Source: Pseudomonas parasichuanensis
GTDB taxonomy: Bacteria; Pseudomonadota; Gammaproteobacteria; Pseudomonadales; Pseudomonadaceae
NCBI RefSeq assembly: GCF_021601385.1
Contig: NZ_BQHO01000001.1
Span: 1-64,000 of the forward strand
Direction of reading: 5' to 3'
Length of the DNA: 64,000 nt
A model generated the notes under the pieces. It worked only from the letters and a program-made list of their open reading frames with translations. It searched no databases and had not been told where the DNA came from. Every line of letters starts with the position of its first letter. The first letter of the stretch is position 1. Position numbers and translations under genes: made by a program. This document shows, in pieces, positions 15,100 to 24,645 of the stretch.

Positions 15100-17727
15100 T
15101 CACAGCCAGTCCAGCGGTGCCCCCGACCGGACCCACGCCTTTGTCCCGCCGCGGTACCAATACACGTGGCGGTAGCCCAGGGCAATGGCGCGCAGCGCGC
15201 TGTTGTAGCTCAACCAGCTCTGCGGGCCATGACAATAGAAAACCAGCGCCCGCGCCTTGTCACCCTGGGTCAACGCAGCGAGGTCCTTGGCCAGGCGCTG
15301 TTGGGTCTGGTCGCTGAAATTGCCGCCCTCGGCCGCGTAATGCAAGTCGATGGCACCGGGGATACCGATGTTTCCGCCCATCGCGGCAATCACCACGGGC
15401 GGTTTGGTTGCGGCGAGTGTGCTGGCCAGCTCGGGCGTAGTGATCAGCTGGCCGCCGGGAATGCTGGCGGGGGTATCACCGCCGACACCCGTCCCAGCGT
15501 GCAGAGCGGCGGTGGGCTCGGTATCTGTGGCCGCCAACGCCTCGGCGGGCTCACCGTAGCGGCTTTGGTAGAACGCGTTGAACCCCGGACCACTGGCCTT
15601 GAGGTTCATGAACTGCCGGGCAACGGCGTCCACCCGGCCATCGTTGCCCACGTGAAACAGGTCGCCGCCAACGATGACCCGCCGCGAGCCCGGCATCACC
15701 AGGGTGTCGTCGCGCCTGGCCATCTGCTGGAAATCGACCGGCTCGCCATAGCGCAAGCTTGCGCCACTGGCGCGCAGCACCGCCTTGTTGCAGGCGGCCA
15801 CGCAAGCCAGGCGGGCTTCATCGACGGGCCCGATCGCCTTGAAGCCGTCCTCCGGCGGCGCGGTCCAGAAACCCAGCTTGTCGGGGGCGTCCAGCCGTGC
15901 CCCTTGGCCGGCCTGCTGGCGCAGGGTTTCGATCAGCGCCAGGCTCAGGGTCGAGCGGTCGAAATACAGGCTCTCGACCCGCTCGCGGTAGGCCCGTGCC
16001 ACCGTCGAGACCCCGGGGTTGTCCTTGTCGGCCTGCTGCGCCGGCCGGAAGTAGTCTGCCTTGCCCAGCGCCTGCTGGCGGTTGCCCAGCAACGGCACCT
16101 CCACGTCCTGGTAGGTCTTGTACATCAGGGCCCTGAAGCGGCTGTCGCTGAACAGGGTCTTGCGGTGGGTGCCTTCGAAGCCATCGTCCACGCCGGCGTG
16201 CACACCCAGCAGTTCGAACCGCGCGTTGCCGGGGTTCCACACCAGCAGGGGACCGCCAGAGTCGCCGAACCAGATGTTGCAGTAGTGGTTGAACAGGAGG
16301 GTCCGTTGCTGGGCGTTGTAGCTGTGCCGGCTGATGTCCAGGGTGCACTGCTTGAGCGAGGGCGTGACAAAGCCCAGCCTGGCCGTGGACAGCTTGAACA
16401 GGTCGCCGGGGTAGCCGATGGCGGCGACTTTCAGTTGCGCCGATTTGGAGGCGTCGAAGCTGTCGGCGAAGGCCAGCGGCGTCACCGGCGTGGCGGGTGC
16501 CTTGCGCAGGCGCAAAATGGCCCAGTCCGCGCCGCCCTTGTGCTGGTAGCTGACCCAGGTGGCCGGGATCACCTCCTTCTGCGTGGCCGAGCGCTCGACT
16601 ATCACCTGCACCTTGCCTTTGCGGTCGGTCTTGTCGATGCAGTGGCCGGCGGTGACCACCAGGGTCGGCGCGCCCACCACGGCACCACTGCAGCTGCCGC
16701 CCTGGGCTTTCACCTGCACCAGGGCGTCATAGGGCGGCTGGCTGAAGTCGGTGATGAACTGGCGGTCTTCCTCGACGCCGATACCGCGCCACAGCGAGGG
16801 TACGGGCACCAGGCCCGCCGTGGGCAAGGGCAGGGGTGGGGGCTGGTCGAGGCTGGCCAGGTCCGCCTCGCGCAGGTAGCCCACCAGGCCGTACACCGCC
16901 TGGCGGTCGGGGCGCACCTGCGGTTGTCGGTCGAGAAAGCGCGCCACCGAGGCTGTGTCGATACGGTTGAGGTAGCCCAGGGTATCCGGGTAGGGGCCCT
17001 CGCTGGCCGCGATCACCGCCAGCCAGCCGGGCGCTTGTGCGGGGCGTGCGTACACCAGGTGCCAGCGCCCGATGTCCTGGATCACCGGCGACGCGGTGTC
17101 GGGCTTGAGGCGAACCTGCACGGGGCGCAGGCTCAGGTAGCGGGTGCCGGGCGCGTGGCGCAGCCCCCAGGGGATGTCTTGCCCGGTGCGTTCGGCGAGG
17201 TTGGCGAAAAACGTCTCGCCGCCATAGCGGTTGTCCCTGGGCTTGCCCTCGGGGGTGACGATGGCGGCGGCAATCTCGGCCCAATGGCGCTTTTCGTCCA
17301 GCGTGCGGGCATCGTCCATCAAGCGCCAGGCGCGGCGGATATCGCCGCCGGCCACCGCCTTGCGGTACCAGGGCATGGCCAACGGGGCGAAGTTGTCGTG
17401 CAGGCAGGTGTCGAAGTAGGTGTCGCCGATCTGCACCATGGCGTCGGTGTCGCCGGCGTCGGTGTCGCCGGCGTCGGCGCGGCGCAGCAGGGCGGGCAGG
17501 TTGCGCCCCTGTTCCACCCACTGGCGGGCCTTGGCGGCATCCGGCTCGGCATCTGGCGGGTCGACGAACAGGCAGCCGTAGCGCTGGGCCGCGGCCGGGT
17601 CGCCGGCTTCGGCCTGTGCGCGCAGGGTGTTCAGCGTTTTGTTGTCGACGGCGTCCACCGCAGCATGGGCGGGGCAGGCGAGGGCCAGGGCCAGCAATGG
17701 CCAACAGCGTCGGCAGCGAAGGCTCAC
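15100..17727 (-). CDS. secreted Sel1-trypsin-rhodanese fusion protein
   Basis: An 875-residue exported protein. The signal peptide is VSLRCRRCWPLLALALACPAHA (GTG start at 17727, GGAGA upstream). Residues about 30-130 hold Sel1-like repeats (DPAAAQRYGCLF, AMVQIGDTYFDTC). A chymotrypsin-fold protease carries His362 (VTAGHC), Asp401 (GADWAIL) and Ser490 (FGDSGGPL). A C-terminal rhodanese-like domain has Cys832 in FYCHGPQSWLSYNSALRA, similar to PQQ-associated CXXCW proteins. The frame extends 31 codons further upstream, but those lack a signal peptide. A short coding repeat (GDTDAGDTDA) lies near residue 85. The role is unknown; periplasmic quality control or sulfur chemistry are possibilities. 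Confidence 0.85.
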   Translation of the reverse strand: MSLRCRRCWPLLALALACPAHAAVDAVDNKTLNTLRAQAEAGDPAAAQRYGCLFVDPPDAEPDAAKARQWVEQGRNLPALLRRADAGDTDAGDTDAMVQIGDTYFDTCLHDNFAPLAMPWYRKAVAGGDIRRAWRLMDDARTLDEKRHWAEIAAAIVTPEGKPRDNRYGGETFFANLAERTGQDIPWGLRHAPGTRYLSLRPVQVRLKPDTASPVIQDIGRWHLVYARPAQAPGWLAVIAASEGPYPDTLGYLNRIDTASVARFLDRQPQVRPDRQAVYGLVGYLREADLASLDQPPPLPLPTAGLVPVPSLWRGIGVEEDRQFITDFSQPPYDALVQVKAQGGSCSGAVVGAPTLVVTAGHCIDKTDRKGKVQVIVERSATQKEVIPATWVSYQHKGGADWAILRLRKAPATPVTPLAFADSFDASKSAQLKVAAIGYPGDLFKLSTARLGFVTPSLKQCTLDISRHSYNAQQRTLLFNHYCNIWFGDSGGPLLVWNPGNARFELLGVHAGVDDGFEGTHRKTLFSDSRFRALMYKTYQDVEVPLLGNRQQALGKADYFRPAQQADKDNPGVSTVARAYRERVESLYFDRSTLSLALIETLRQQAGQGARLDAPDKLGFWTAPPEDGFKAIGPVDEARLACVAACNKAVLRASGASLRYGEPVDFQQMARRDDTLVMPGSRRVIVGGDLFHVGNDGRVDAVARQFMNLKASGPGFNAFYQSRYGEPAEALAATDTEPTAALHAGTGVGGDTPASIPGGQLITTPELASTLAATKPPVVIAAMGGNIGIPGAIDLHYAAEGGNFSDQTQQRLAKDLAALTQGDKARALVFYCHGPQSWLSYNSALRAIALGYRHVYWYRGGTKAWVRSGAPLDWL

Positions 17728-17900
17728 GTTGTCTCCAGCAGTCAGTCGCCGAACAGGTGCGTGTCCGCCAGAACAACCAAGGTGGACTTGGCTCGGTGGC
17801 GCCGGGCCAGTATCCGGCAATTATAGGTGCTGGCCTGGAGGCGCTCCGATTGTCATCTCCAGCGCCAAGAGCGTGCCCTTGCATCGGGGCTGTTCTTTAT

Positions 17901-17932
17901 ATATGGAAATCCGTATATTCGGATTTCCATAT
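17901..17932. promoter_or_regulatory. ArsR operator palindrome
   Basis: A perfect 13-bp inverted repeat, ATATGGAAATCCG (17901-17913), 6-bp TATATT spacer, CGGATTTCCATAT (17920-17932), ends 14 bp before the arsR start. The spacer and flanks are AT-rich, so the palindrome probably overlaps the ars promoter. Confidence 0.88.
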
Positions 17933-17946
17933 GTAAAGGTGTTGCC

Positions 17947-18294
17947 ATGATCACCCCACCCGAGCTCTTCAAGTGCCTGGCGGACGAGACCCGCGCTCGC
18001 GCCACCTTGCTGATCGCGCAACTGGGTGAGCTGTGCGTCTGCGAACTGATGTGCGCTTTGGACGACAGCCAACCGAAGATCAGCCGCCACCTCGCCCAGC
18101 TGCGCAGCAGCGGCCTGCTACTGGATCGCCGCCAGGGCCAATGGGTGTACTACCGTCTCAATCCGCAATTGCCTGCCTGGGTGCACGAGGTGCTGCAGCT
18201 GACGCTGCAGGCCAATGCCGCGTGGCTGCAGGCCAACGCCACACGCCTGCAGAACATGCAAGAGCGCCCGGTGCGCACTGCCGCCTGCTGCTGA
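17947..18294 (+). CDS. arsR: arsenic-responsive repressor ArsR
   Basis: A 115-residue ArsR/SmtB winged-helix repressor. The metalloid-binding motif ELCVCELM sits at the start of the recognition region, followed by the helix-turn-helix [18 protein letters not shown] and the wing [14 protein letters not shown]-terminal Cys pair (TAACC) is present. I chose the ATG at 17947; the frame extends to 17827 through the operator, which cannot be coding in the repressed transcript. It leads arsRBC; arsB starts 22 bp later. Confidence 0.94.
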   Translation: MITPPELFKCLADETRARATLLIAQLGELCVCELMCALDDSQPKISRHLAQLRSSGLLLDRRQGQWVYYRLNPQLPAWVHEVLQLTLQANAAWLQANATRLQNMQERPVRTAACC

Positions 18295-18316
18295 ACACCT
18301 GCCAAGCGAGGTCCCC

Positions 18317-19600
18317 ATGCTGGTCGCCGTTGCCGTCTTCATTTTCACCCTCACCCTGGTCATCTGGCAGCCCAGGGGCCTTGGCGTCGGCTGGAGCGCC
18401 ACGCTCGGCGCGATCATCGCCCTGGCCGTGGGCGCGGTGTCGCTGCAGGACATCCCTGTGGTGTGGGCCATCGTCTGGAATGCCACCGCCACCTTCATCG
18501 CGATCATCATCATCTGCCTGTTGCTGGACGAGGCGGGTTTCTTCGAGTGGGCGGCCCTGCATGTGGCGCGTTGGGCGCGGGGCAGTGTCAATCGCCTGTT
18601 CGCCTTTTGCATCCTGCTTGGCGCTGCCGTTTCGGCGTTGTTCGCCAACGATGGTGCGGCGCTGATCCTCACCCCCATCGTCATGTCGATGCTGATCGCG
18701 CTGCGCTTTTCCCCCGCCACCACCCTGGCGTTCGTCATGGCCGCCGGCTTCATTGCCGATACGGCCAGCCTGCCGCTGGTGGTGTCGAACCTGGTGAACA
18801 TTGTCTCTGCCGACTATTTCGGCCTGGGTTTCGCCGACTACGCCGCGGTGATGGTGCCGGTGAACCTGGCCAGCATTGGCGCCACCTTGCTGGTGCTGTG
18901 GCTGTTCTTCCGCCGTGACCTGCCACAGCGCTATCCGGCCGACACCTTGCCGGCGCCGAGCTCGGCGATACGCGACCCGGCCACTTTTGCCGTCGGTGGG
19001 GCGACGCTGCTGTTGCTGCTGGTCGGCCTGTTTGCGCTGGAGCCGCTGGGCATCCCGGTCAGCGTGGTGGCGGGCGTGTGCGCGGCGCTGCTGTTCGCGG
19101 TCGCCGCCCGTGGCCACCGGATCTCCACCCGCCGGGTACTGCGCGAGGCGCCCTGGCAGGTGGTGATCTTCTCCCTGGGGATGTACCTGGTGGTGTACGG
19201 GCTGAAGAACGCCGGCCTTACCGACCTGCTGGCCCGGCTGCTCGACCAGCTCGCCGCCCACGGCCTGTGGAGCGCCACCCTGGGCACCGGCCTGCTCGCG
19301 GCGCTGCTGTCGTCGGTGATGAACAACCTGCCCAGCGTGCTGGTCGGCGCGCTGTCGATCCAGGCCAGCGGCGCCGAGGGCCTGGTGCGCGAGGCGATGA
19401 TCTACGCCAACGTCATCGGCTGCGACCTCGGGCCGAAGATCACCCCCATCGGCAGCCTGGCCACGTTGCTGTGGCTGCACGTGCTGGCGCGCAAGGGCAT
19501 GCGCATCAGCTGGGGTTACTACTTCAAGGTCGGCCTTGTGCTGACCTTGCCGGTCCTGCTGATCACCCTGTCGGCCCTGGCGCTGCGCCTGAGCCTGTAA
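18317..19600 (+). CDS. arsB: arsenite efflux permease ArsB
   Basis: A 427-residue polytopic inner-membrane protein of the ArsB family, with about 12 hydrophobic segments and the usual family length. Recognisable segments are [27 protein letters not shown] near the N-terminus, [16 protein letters not shown] in the middle, and [25 protein letters not shown] near the end. It expels arsenite and antimonite using the proton-motive force. The start at 18317 gives the standard N-terminus; the upstream frame overlaps arsR. arsC follows 28 bp later. Confidence 0.95.
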   Translation: MLVAVAVFIFTLTLVIWQPRGLGVGWSATLGAIIALAVGAVSLQDIPVVWAIVWNATATFIAIIIICLLLDEAGFFEWAALHVARWARGSVNRLFAFCILLGAAVSALFANDGAALILTPIVMSMLIALRFSPATTLAFVMAAGFIADTASLPLVVSNLVNIVSADYFGLGFADYAAVMVPVNLASIGATLLVLWLFFRRDLPQRYPADTLPAPSSAIRDPATFAVGGATLLLLLVGLFALEPLGIPVSVVAGVCAALLFAVAARGHRISTRRVLREAPWQVVIFSLGMYLVVYGLKNAGLTDLLARLLDQLAAHGLWSATLGTGLLAALLSSVMNNLPSVLVGALSIQASGAEGLVREAMIYANVIGCDLGPKITPIGSLATLLWLHVLARKGMRISWGYYFKVGLVLTLPVLLITLSALALRLSL

Positions 19601-19628
19601 CACCCACCCCCTTTGCGAAGGAGCTTTC

Positions 19629-20099
19629 ATGCGAGTCTTGTTCATGTGCACGGCCAACAGTTGCCGCAGCATCCTCAGTGAAGCGGTGTTCAACCACCTG
19701 GCGCCGCAAGGCTTCGAGGCGGTGAGCGCCGGCAGTTTTCCCAAGGGGCAGGTGCTGCCACGCAGCCTGGCAACCCTGCAGCAGGCCGGCATCGCCATCG
19801 CCGGCCTGAGCAGCAAGGGTAACGATGCCTTTGCCGACAACCCGCCAGACATCGTCATCACCGTCTGCGACAAGGCGGCGGGCGAGGCCTGCCCGGTGTA
19901 CTTCGGCCCGGCGCTGAAGGCTCACTGGGGGCTGGAGGATCCTTCCGAGGTAGTGGGTGACGAGGCGGCGGTGGAGGCGGCCTTCCAGGCCACCCTGGCC
20001 CGTATCGAACAGCGCTGCAGGGCGTTCTTCGCGTTGCCGTTCGCCACGCTGGAGCCTGAGGCGCTCAAGCGCGAGCTGGCGCGTATTGGCGGCCTTTGA
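19629..20099 (+). CDS. arsC: arsenate reductase ArsC (LMW phosphatase type)
   Basis: A 156-residue low-molecular-weight tyrosine-phosphatase-fold arsenate reductase. The P-loop CTANSCRS gives Cys7 and Arg13. Further cysteines in VCDKAAGEACPVY match the relay used by thioredoxin-coupled enzymes. It reduces arsenate to arsenite for export by ArsB. It is the last gene of arsRBC; no arsH is present. Confidence 0.94.
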   Translation: MRVLFMCTANSCRSILSEAVFNHLAPQGFEAVSAGSFPKGQVLPRSLATLQQAGIAIAGLSSKGNDAFADNPPDIVITVCDKAAGEACPVYFGPALKAHWGLEDPSEVVGDEAAVEAAFQATLARIEQRCRAFFALPFATLEPEALKRELARIGGL

Positions 20100-20172
20100 C
20101 TTTCTGTGGCTCGGAAGGGGCCCGACCGAAGGCGTATGATCGCCGGCCGAAAGCGCCCACAAGGAAACCGTC

Positions 20173-20616
20173 ATGCTCCCCAACAAAGCCTGTGCAGTGC
20201 TGCTGTCATCCACGCCGCACCCCCGGCTGCTGCTGTTCCGCCATCCGCTGGCGGGTGTGCAGCTGGTAAAGGGCAGCATCGAACAGGGCGAAGCACCGGG
20301 TGCGGCAGCCGTGCGTGAGTTGTGGGAGGAGTCTGGGATTCGCGGTGCGCTGATCAAGGATGACCTGGGCTGCTGGGATGCCGGTCACCAGGAACAGGTG
20401 TGGTCGTTCCAGCTGTGTGAAGCGATGGGGCCGCTACCTGAACAATGGGTCCATCAGACGCTCGATGACCATGGCCACTGCTTTGCGTTTTTCTGGGCCG
20501 AGCTCGACCGGTTGCCACTGGCGGAATGTCACCCGGTGTTCCAGCGGGCCTTGCTGCACCTGCGCGCTGTACTGCAGGCGCGCGGGCATTGCACTGGCGA
20601 GCAGCCGTTGGCCTAA
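20173..20616 (+). CDS. NUDIX hydrolase
   Basis: A 147-residue NUDIX protein. The box G-x5-E-x7-REUxEExGU is present as [23 protein letters not shown] (about residues 37-59). It hydrolyses a nucleoside-diphosphate-linked substrate that cannot be named from sequence. It begins 73 bp after arsC on the same strand but probably has its own function. Its 3' end overlaps the convergent DoxX gene by 4 bp. Confidence 0.9.
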   Translation: MLPNKACAVLLSSTPHPRLLLFRHPLAGVQLVKGSIEQGEAPGAAAVRELWEESGIRGALIKDDLGCWDAGHQEQVWSFQLCEAMGPLPEQWVHQTLDDHGHCFAFFWAELDRLPLAECHPVFQRALLHLRAVLQARGHCTGEQPLA

Positions 20617-21080
20617 CGCAGCCTGAGCAACCGGTCCATGGACAGCGCTCCACCACCCCGTGCGATCAGCAACAGCAGCAGACCGGCCCAGGTCAGGTGG
20701 GTGGGCCACGCATCGGGGTAGACGAACACTTCTATGACCGTCGTCATGCCGAGCAAGGCCAGGGCCGACAACCGGGTCAGCAGGCCGAGCACCAGCAGCA
20801 GCGGGAACAGGTGCTCGGCATAGGTGGCCAGGTGCGCCGCCAGCCAGGGTGAGAGCAGCGGCAAGGCATATTCGCTGCGGAACAGTTCGTAGGTGCTGGG
20901 TGTGATGGTCAGCAGGCCTTCGACCTTGGTGCGGCCGGACAGGAAAAACACCGAGGCGATCCCGAAGCGGGCGACCAGGCACAACAGGCTGTCGCCCAGC
21001 AGCCGTTGCAGGCGTTCGGCAATACGGTTCCAGTGGTGGCGCAGGCCGCTGGCCGGCACGCTAGGGTGAATGATGTCCAT
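20613..21080 (-). CDS. bufD: DoxX-family membrane protein of bufferin operon
   Basis: A 155-residue DoxX-family protein with four hydrophobic segments ([57 protein letters not shown]). I chose the Met at 21080 ([11 protein letters not shown]); the longer frame overlaps the upstream gene. Such DoxX genes regularly close DUF2282-DUF692-DUF2063 operons. Its role is unproven; an electron-transfer or quinone-linked function in the membrane has been suggested for the family. It lies 10 bp after bufC. Confidence 0.85.
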   Translation of the reverse strand: MDIIHPSVPASGLRHHWNRIAERLQRLLGDSLLCLVARFGIASVFFLSGRTKVEGLLTITPSTYELFRSEYALPLLSPWLAAHLATYAEHLFPLLLVLGLLTRLSALALLGMTTVIEVFVYPDAWPTHLTWAGLLLLLIARGGGALSMDRLLRLR

Positions 21081-21090
21081 GACAGCTTCC

Positions 21091-21846
21091 TCAGGTGAAT
21101 GTGAGCGGACGAAAAGCCCGGGCTTGCAACAGCCGACCAAGCAGGTCGGTGAAGTCCAGGTCGGCTTGGGCTTGCTGCGCGAGCTGCGATGCCTGGTCAA
21201 GTGTCATCCCGTCGGCACAGGCCTGGAGAAAGGCGCAGCCACCGTGCTCCAGGGGGTGATGGTGCACACCATCGGCATCGCCGCTCAGCAGTACCCCTTC
21301 GGCGACCCAGGGCTGGTCCTGCGGCCAGGCCAGCTGTTCACGGCTGCAGCGCCAGAGGCTGTACGCCGGGTGCTGCGCGAACCAGTGCCAACGCACACTG
21401 ACGCGCGGGCGCAGATGGCTGTGCGCCAGGTCGCCAGCGGTCATGCCGGCCAGTTCGGTGAGGGCCAGGCAAGGCTCGCCGGGGGCACTGAAGGCCTCAT
21501 TCCACAAGCGGTCCAGGCAAGCGACAGCAGCCAGGTAAGGCAGGCCGTGCTGCGCCTGTATCGCTTCGAGAAAGGCCGGGAAGTCAGCACCGTAGTGGAT
21601 CAACCGGGTATCGCTGGGCGGTGACTGCTGCGCATAGGCTGCCGCCGCGTCGCCCATCCAGGCTGGGCCAACCAGCTGTTCGACGCTGGGAAAGTTGGCG
21701 CGCAGGGCATCGATGCAGCCAGCCATCACGGTGTTGCGGTACACCGCGAACGCCGGCTGTTCGGTCAGTGCCGCCAGTTGCGGCGCCGGCCGACCCTGCA
21801 GCGCTTCGACGAATGCGTCCTGGAACTGGCTCAGCGTGGGGTTCAT
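21091..21846 (-). CDS. bufC: DUF2063/HvfC-type partner protein of the MNIO enzyme
   Basis: A 251-residue protein with the DUF2063 N-terminal helices ([14 protein letters not shown] ... [28 protein letters not shown]), which in related RiPP systems recognise and present the precursor to the DUF692 enzyme. The C-terminal half carries W/H-rich strands ([18 protein letters not shown]). It overlaps bufB by 4 bp (ATGA), consistent with a stable BufB-BufC complex. Confidence 0.9.
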   Translation of the reverse strand: MNPTLSQFQDAFVEALQGRPAPQLAALTEQPAFAVYRNTVMAGCIDALRANFPSVEQLVGPAWMGDAAAAYAQQSPPSDTRLIHYGADFPAFLEAIQAQHGLPYLAAVACLDRLWNEAFSAPGEPCLALTELAGMTAGDLAHSHLRPRVSVRWHWFAQHPAYSLWRCSREQLAWPQDQPWVAEGVLLSGDADGVHHHPLEHGGCAFLQACADGMTLDQASQLAQQAQADLDFTDLLGRLLQARAFRPLTFT

Positions 21847-22676
21847 GGCAAGGCTCCTGTTCGCTCCAGCATGGCCTGGGCTCGGTCGCGCTCGGCGAGC
21901 AATTCGTCGAACAGAGGAAGGTTGCCGTCACGCTCGATCAGCGTCGGGCGTGGCCCGATGCGTTCGATCAAGCCTTGGTACAGCGCCCAGACCGGCTCGG
22001 CGATGCTGGTGTCATGGGAGTCGATGAGCAGGGCGCCCTGATCGTCGTGGCTGTAGCCGGCCAGGTGAATTTCGGTCACCGCCTGGCCAGGGAATCGGCG
22101 CAGGTAGTCGGCTGCGTCGAAACCAAGGTTGTGCGCGCTGACGTGCACATTGTTGACGTCCAGCAGCAGCCCGCAGCCGGTACGGCAGACCAGCTCACCG
22201 AGAAAGTCGATTTCGTCCCAGTCATGCCCCTGCAGATGCAGGTAGTGGCTGGGGTTTTCGATGGACAGGCAGCGCCCAAGGGCATCCTGGCTGCGCTGGA
22301 TGTTGTCGCAGAGGCGGCCCAGCGCCTCGTCGCTGCGAGGGAAGGGCAGCAGGTCAGGCTGGTATTGGCCGCGCCAGGTGGACCAGGCCAGGTGTTCGGA
22401 CACCAGCGCCGGGTGCACCTGGTCGATCAGCGCACGCAAACGCCGCAGGTGCGTGGCATCCGGTTCGGCGTCGGCTGCCAGTGACAGCGCGACGCCGTGC
22501 AGCGACAGCGGATGCTGCTCGGCGATGCGCGCCAGCCAGGCAAGCCGTGGGCCGCCGACCATGTAGTTCTCCGGGTGGACTTCGAACCACAGCCCGTCGG
22601 CGCGGTGTGCCAGGGCCTGGGCATAGTGCTCGGCCTTGAGCCCCAGCCCGGCACCTATCCGCGAGTTGCCGTTCAT
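21843..22676 (-). CDS. bufB: DUF692 multinuclear non-heme iron oxidase (BufB-type)
   Basis: A 277-residue TIM-barrel DUF692 (MNIO) enzyme related to MbnB. Conserved stretches are [75 protein letters not shown] and LLIDSHDT; the His/Asp/Glu residues in these bind the iron centre. In bufferin systems this enzyme converts precursor cysteines into copper-binding groups. It begins 16 bp after bufA and overlaps bufC. Confidence 0.93.
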   Translation of the reverse strand: MNGNSRIGAGLGLKAEHYAQALAHRADGLWFEVHPENYMVGGPRLAWLARIAEQHPLSLHGVALSLAADAEPDATHLRRLRALIDQVHPALVSEHLAWSTWRGQYQPDLLPFPRSDEALGRLCDNIQRSQDALGRCLSIENPSHYLHLQGHDWDEIDFLGELVCRTGCGLLLDVNNVHVSAHNLGFDAADYLRRFPGQAVTEIHLAGYSHDDQGALLIDSHDTSIAEPVWALYQGLIERIGPRPTLIERDGNLPLFDELLAERDRAQAMLERTGALP

Positions 22677-22692
22677 GGTCGGCCTCCTGCAC

Positions 22693-22980
22693 TCAGGACT
22701 TGATCGGGGTCAGCGAGCCCATGCCGTTGGGCGTCTTGATCGAGGTGCAGGAGCCGGCCGGGACGTTTTTCCAGTGCATGCCGTCATAGTCTTTTTTGGC
22801 ACTGCCGGCGCAGGTGGTGCCGGCGCCGGCCTTGCAGTCGTTCTTGCCGGCCATGGCAACGCCGTAGCATTTTTCCATGGCGGCGCCGGTGCCGGCGGGC
22901 TGGGCGGTTTCTGCGGCCATGGCAACGCCTGCCAGCGAGGCGAGGGCAAGGGCGGCAGTGGTGAGGGCGAAGGCTTTCAT
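22693..22980 (-). CDS. bufA: DUF2282 bufferin precursor peptide
   Basis: A 95-residue precursor with a Sec signal ([22 protein letters not shown], predicted cut before AETAQ). The mature part has four cysteines in the family pattern: [20 protein letters not shown] and GSCTSIK. These are the residues modified by the DUF692 enzyme in bufferins, periplasmic copper-sequestering RiPPs. The Met at 22980 is chosen because the frame upstream to 23223 crosses the promoter and lacks a signal. The sigma-type promoter lies 55 bp upstream. Copper as the inducer is inferred from the family. Confidence 0.93.
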   Translation of the reverse strand: MKAFALTTAALALASLAGVAMAAETAQPAGTGAAMEKCYGVAMAGKNDCKAGAGTTCAGSAKKDYDGMHWKNVPAGSCTSIKTPNGMGSLTPIKS

Positions 22981-23034
22981 GGTGGGTCTCCAAAGGGTGG
23001 GGCCGTGGCGAGTTACCGGCGGCTCATGGAGTAG

Positions 23035-23060
23035 TTCGCGGCGTGGGTCCATCGGGTTAC
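23035..23060 (-). promoter_or_regulatory. SigF-type ECF promoter for bufABC-doxX
   Basis: On the minus strand GTAACC (23060-23055), 16 bp, CGAA (23038-23035). This matches the GTAACC-N16-CGAA motif known for Caulobacter SigF. The predicted transcript starts about 50 bp upstream of bufA. Confidence 0.88.
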
Positions 23061-23174
23061 ACCCGCAACAAAATATTTCGCGCAGTACCTGCCGGCCACC
23101 TACCGTATGGAGGCAGACCGACGCTCGCACGGCAGGGGTGTGCGACAGGCTGGTGAAAACAAACGCGCGAGGGT

Positions 23175-23200
23175 GTAACCCAGGCGGCCAATGCAACGAA
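23175..23200 (+). promoter_or_regulatory. SigF-type ECF promoter for the sigma/NrsF pair
   Basis: GTAACC (23175-23180), 16 bp, CGAA (23197-23200), identical in hexamer, spacing and -10 box to the divergent buf promoter. It implies autoregulation of the sigma gene. The -10 box lies after the first ATG of the frame (23191), so that ATG cannot be used from this promoter. Confidence 0.85.
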
Positions 23201-23214
23201 CTAATCCTCAGGCA

Positions 23215-23775
23215 GTGCTCCATTCGCGCGAGTTGCAGCTGCAGGCACTATTGCTGCGCGGGCTCGCGGGCGACGCCGTGGCGTACCGCGAATTCCTCGC
23301 GGCGCTGGCGCTGCATGTGCGTGGCTTTTTGCAGCGGCGCCTGGCCTGGCGCCCGGCCGAGGTCGAGGACCTGGTGCAGGAAGTGCTGCTGGCGGTGCAC
23401 AACGCGCGCCATACCTACCAGGCGCAGCAGCCATTGACGGCCTGGGTGCAGGCGATTGCCCGCTACAAGCTGGCCGACCATTTACGCAGCTTCGCCCGCC
23501 ACGAGGCGCGCAACGACCCGCTGGACGACGACGCTGACCTGTTCGCCGGCACCGAGGCGGAACCGGCCGAGGCCAGCCTGGACCTGCAGCGCCTGCTCGA
23601 CCAATTGCCGGCACGCCAGCGGTTGCCCATTGTTCACGTCAAGCTGGAGGGGTTGTCCGTAGAGGAAACCGCGCGCCTTACCGGGCTCTCCAGTTCGGCG
23701 GTCAAGGTGGGCATACATCGGGGCCTGAAAGCCCTGGCCAGGTTGATTGGAGGCAGGAGTGACCATGAACACTGA
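23215..23775 (+). CDS. ECF sigma factor, SigF-like
   Basis: An ECF sigma-70 factor of about 186 residues. Region 2 is visible ([21 protein letters not shown] ... [19 protein letters not shown] ... [19 protein letters not shown]), as is region 4 ([44 protein letters not shown]). The frame opens at ATG 23191, but that lies upstream of the promoter's -10 box. I therefore choose GTG at 23215, only a few bases after the expected start point; TTG at 23233 is an alternative. It overlaps the anti-sigma gene by 11 bp. It probably drives bufABC-doxX and itself under metal stress. Confidence 0.88.
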   Translation: MLHSRELQLQALLLRGLAGDAVAYREFLAALALHVRGFLQRRLAWRPAEVEDLVQEVLLAVHNARHTYQAQQPLTAWVQAIARYKLADHLRSFARHEARNDPLDDDADLFAGTEAEPAEASLDLQRLLDQLPARQRLPIVHVKLEGLSVEETARLTGLSSSAVKVGIHRGLKALARLIGGRSDHEH

Positions 23776-24406
23776 TGACTTGATTGCCCTGCTGGCCAGC
23801 CACGAGGGCCCGGTTGATCGTCACGCGTTGGCCAAGCGCCTGGGCTTGGCACTGCTCGCGGGCCTGATCGGTGCGTTGCTGATGACGGTCGCCCTCTACG
23901 GTGTACGCAGCGACCTTGTCGAGGTTGCCCGCACGCCACTGTTCTGGGCCAAGGTTGCACTGCCCGCCAGCCTGGCGCTGCTTGGGTTATGGCTGACGCA
24001 ACGGCTGGCCCGGCCGGGTGTGAAGGGCGGCGCCTTGTGGGGGCTGTTGGGTCTGCCCTTGGTGCTGGTCTGGCTGGGCGCGGCGATCAGCCTGCTCGGT
24101 GCCCCTGTCGAAGCCCGCGCCGACCTTGTCCTTGGCCGTACCTGGCGTACCTGTGCCTTGAACATCGCCTTGCTCTCGCTGCCCTGCCTGATTGCCGTGT
24201 TCTGGGCCTTGCGCGGCCTGGCGCCAACCCGCTTGCGCCAGGCGGGTGCGGCCGGCGGGCTACTGGCCGGCTCGACGGCAACACTGGCGTACTGCCTGCA
24301 CTGCCCGGAGATGGGCGTGCCGTTCTGGGGGCTCTGGTATGTGCTGGGGATGTTGCTGCCGACCCTGTTTGGGGCGGCTATCGGCCCGCGGCTACTGCGC
24401 TGGTGA
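23765..24406 (+). CDS. nrsF: NrsF-type (DUF1109) membrane anti-sigma factor
   Basis: A 213-residue inner-membrane protein with six hydrophobic segments after a short cytosolic start ([26 protein letters not shown]). This is the DUF1109/NrsF architecture. Two cysteines near the last loop (YCLHCPEMG) match those thought to sense heavy metals in Caulobacter NrsF. It overlaps and follows the sigma gene, as expected for a cognate anti-sigma factor. Confidence 0.9.
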   Translation: MNTDDLIALLASHEGPVDRHALAKRLGLALLAGLIGALLMTVALYGVRSDLVEVARTPLFWAKVALPASLALLGLWLTQRLARPGVKGGALWGLLGLPLVLVWLGAAISLLGAPVEARADLVLGRTWRTCALNIALLSLPCLIAVFWALRGLAPTRLRQAGAAGGLLAGSTATLAYCLHCPEMGVPFWGLWYVLGMLLPTLFGAAIGPRLLRW

Positions 24407-24645
24407 CCCATTGTCGGTGTACGAATAGTTCTGCCTGATCTGGCCATTATCACCTGCTGCGATGCGCTCCCGAGTCTCTGCCTCGATACATCGAGAAGCG
24501 TTGCGAAAGCACCGGTTACATAGCCGCGCGTCAGCGGCTGCCCCGCAGGGCCATAGTCAATCCCACGTGATGTGCGTTGGCAGATGCTGTCAGAGCACCA
24601 CTGGTCGCCTGAGGCCATGGAAGACTGGCATTCGCCTTGGGTGTG
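24407..24645. other. spacer without a recognised gene
   Basis: About 240 bp after nrsF. Short open frames on both strands have no recognisable product, RBS or family. No clear terminator hairpin is seen. Confidence 0.5.

Noticed and set aside
14884-17826. 980-residue plus-strand open frame
   Set aside because: It is antisense to the protease-rhodanese gene, with composition typical of a GC-rich shadow; the minus strand has signal peptide and catalytic motifs.
18158-19873. 571-residue minus-strand frame over arsB/arsC
   Set aside because: Gln/Arg/His-rich antisense shadow of well-supported ars genes.
20173-20616. NUDIX gene as part of the arsenic operon
   Set aside because: A gap of 73 bp and no known role of NUDIX proteins in arsenic resistance; kept as a separate gene.
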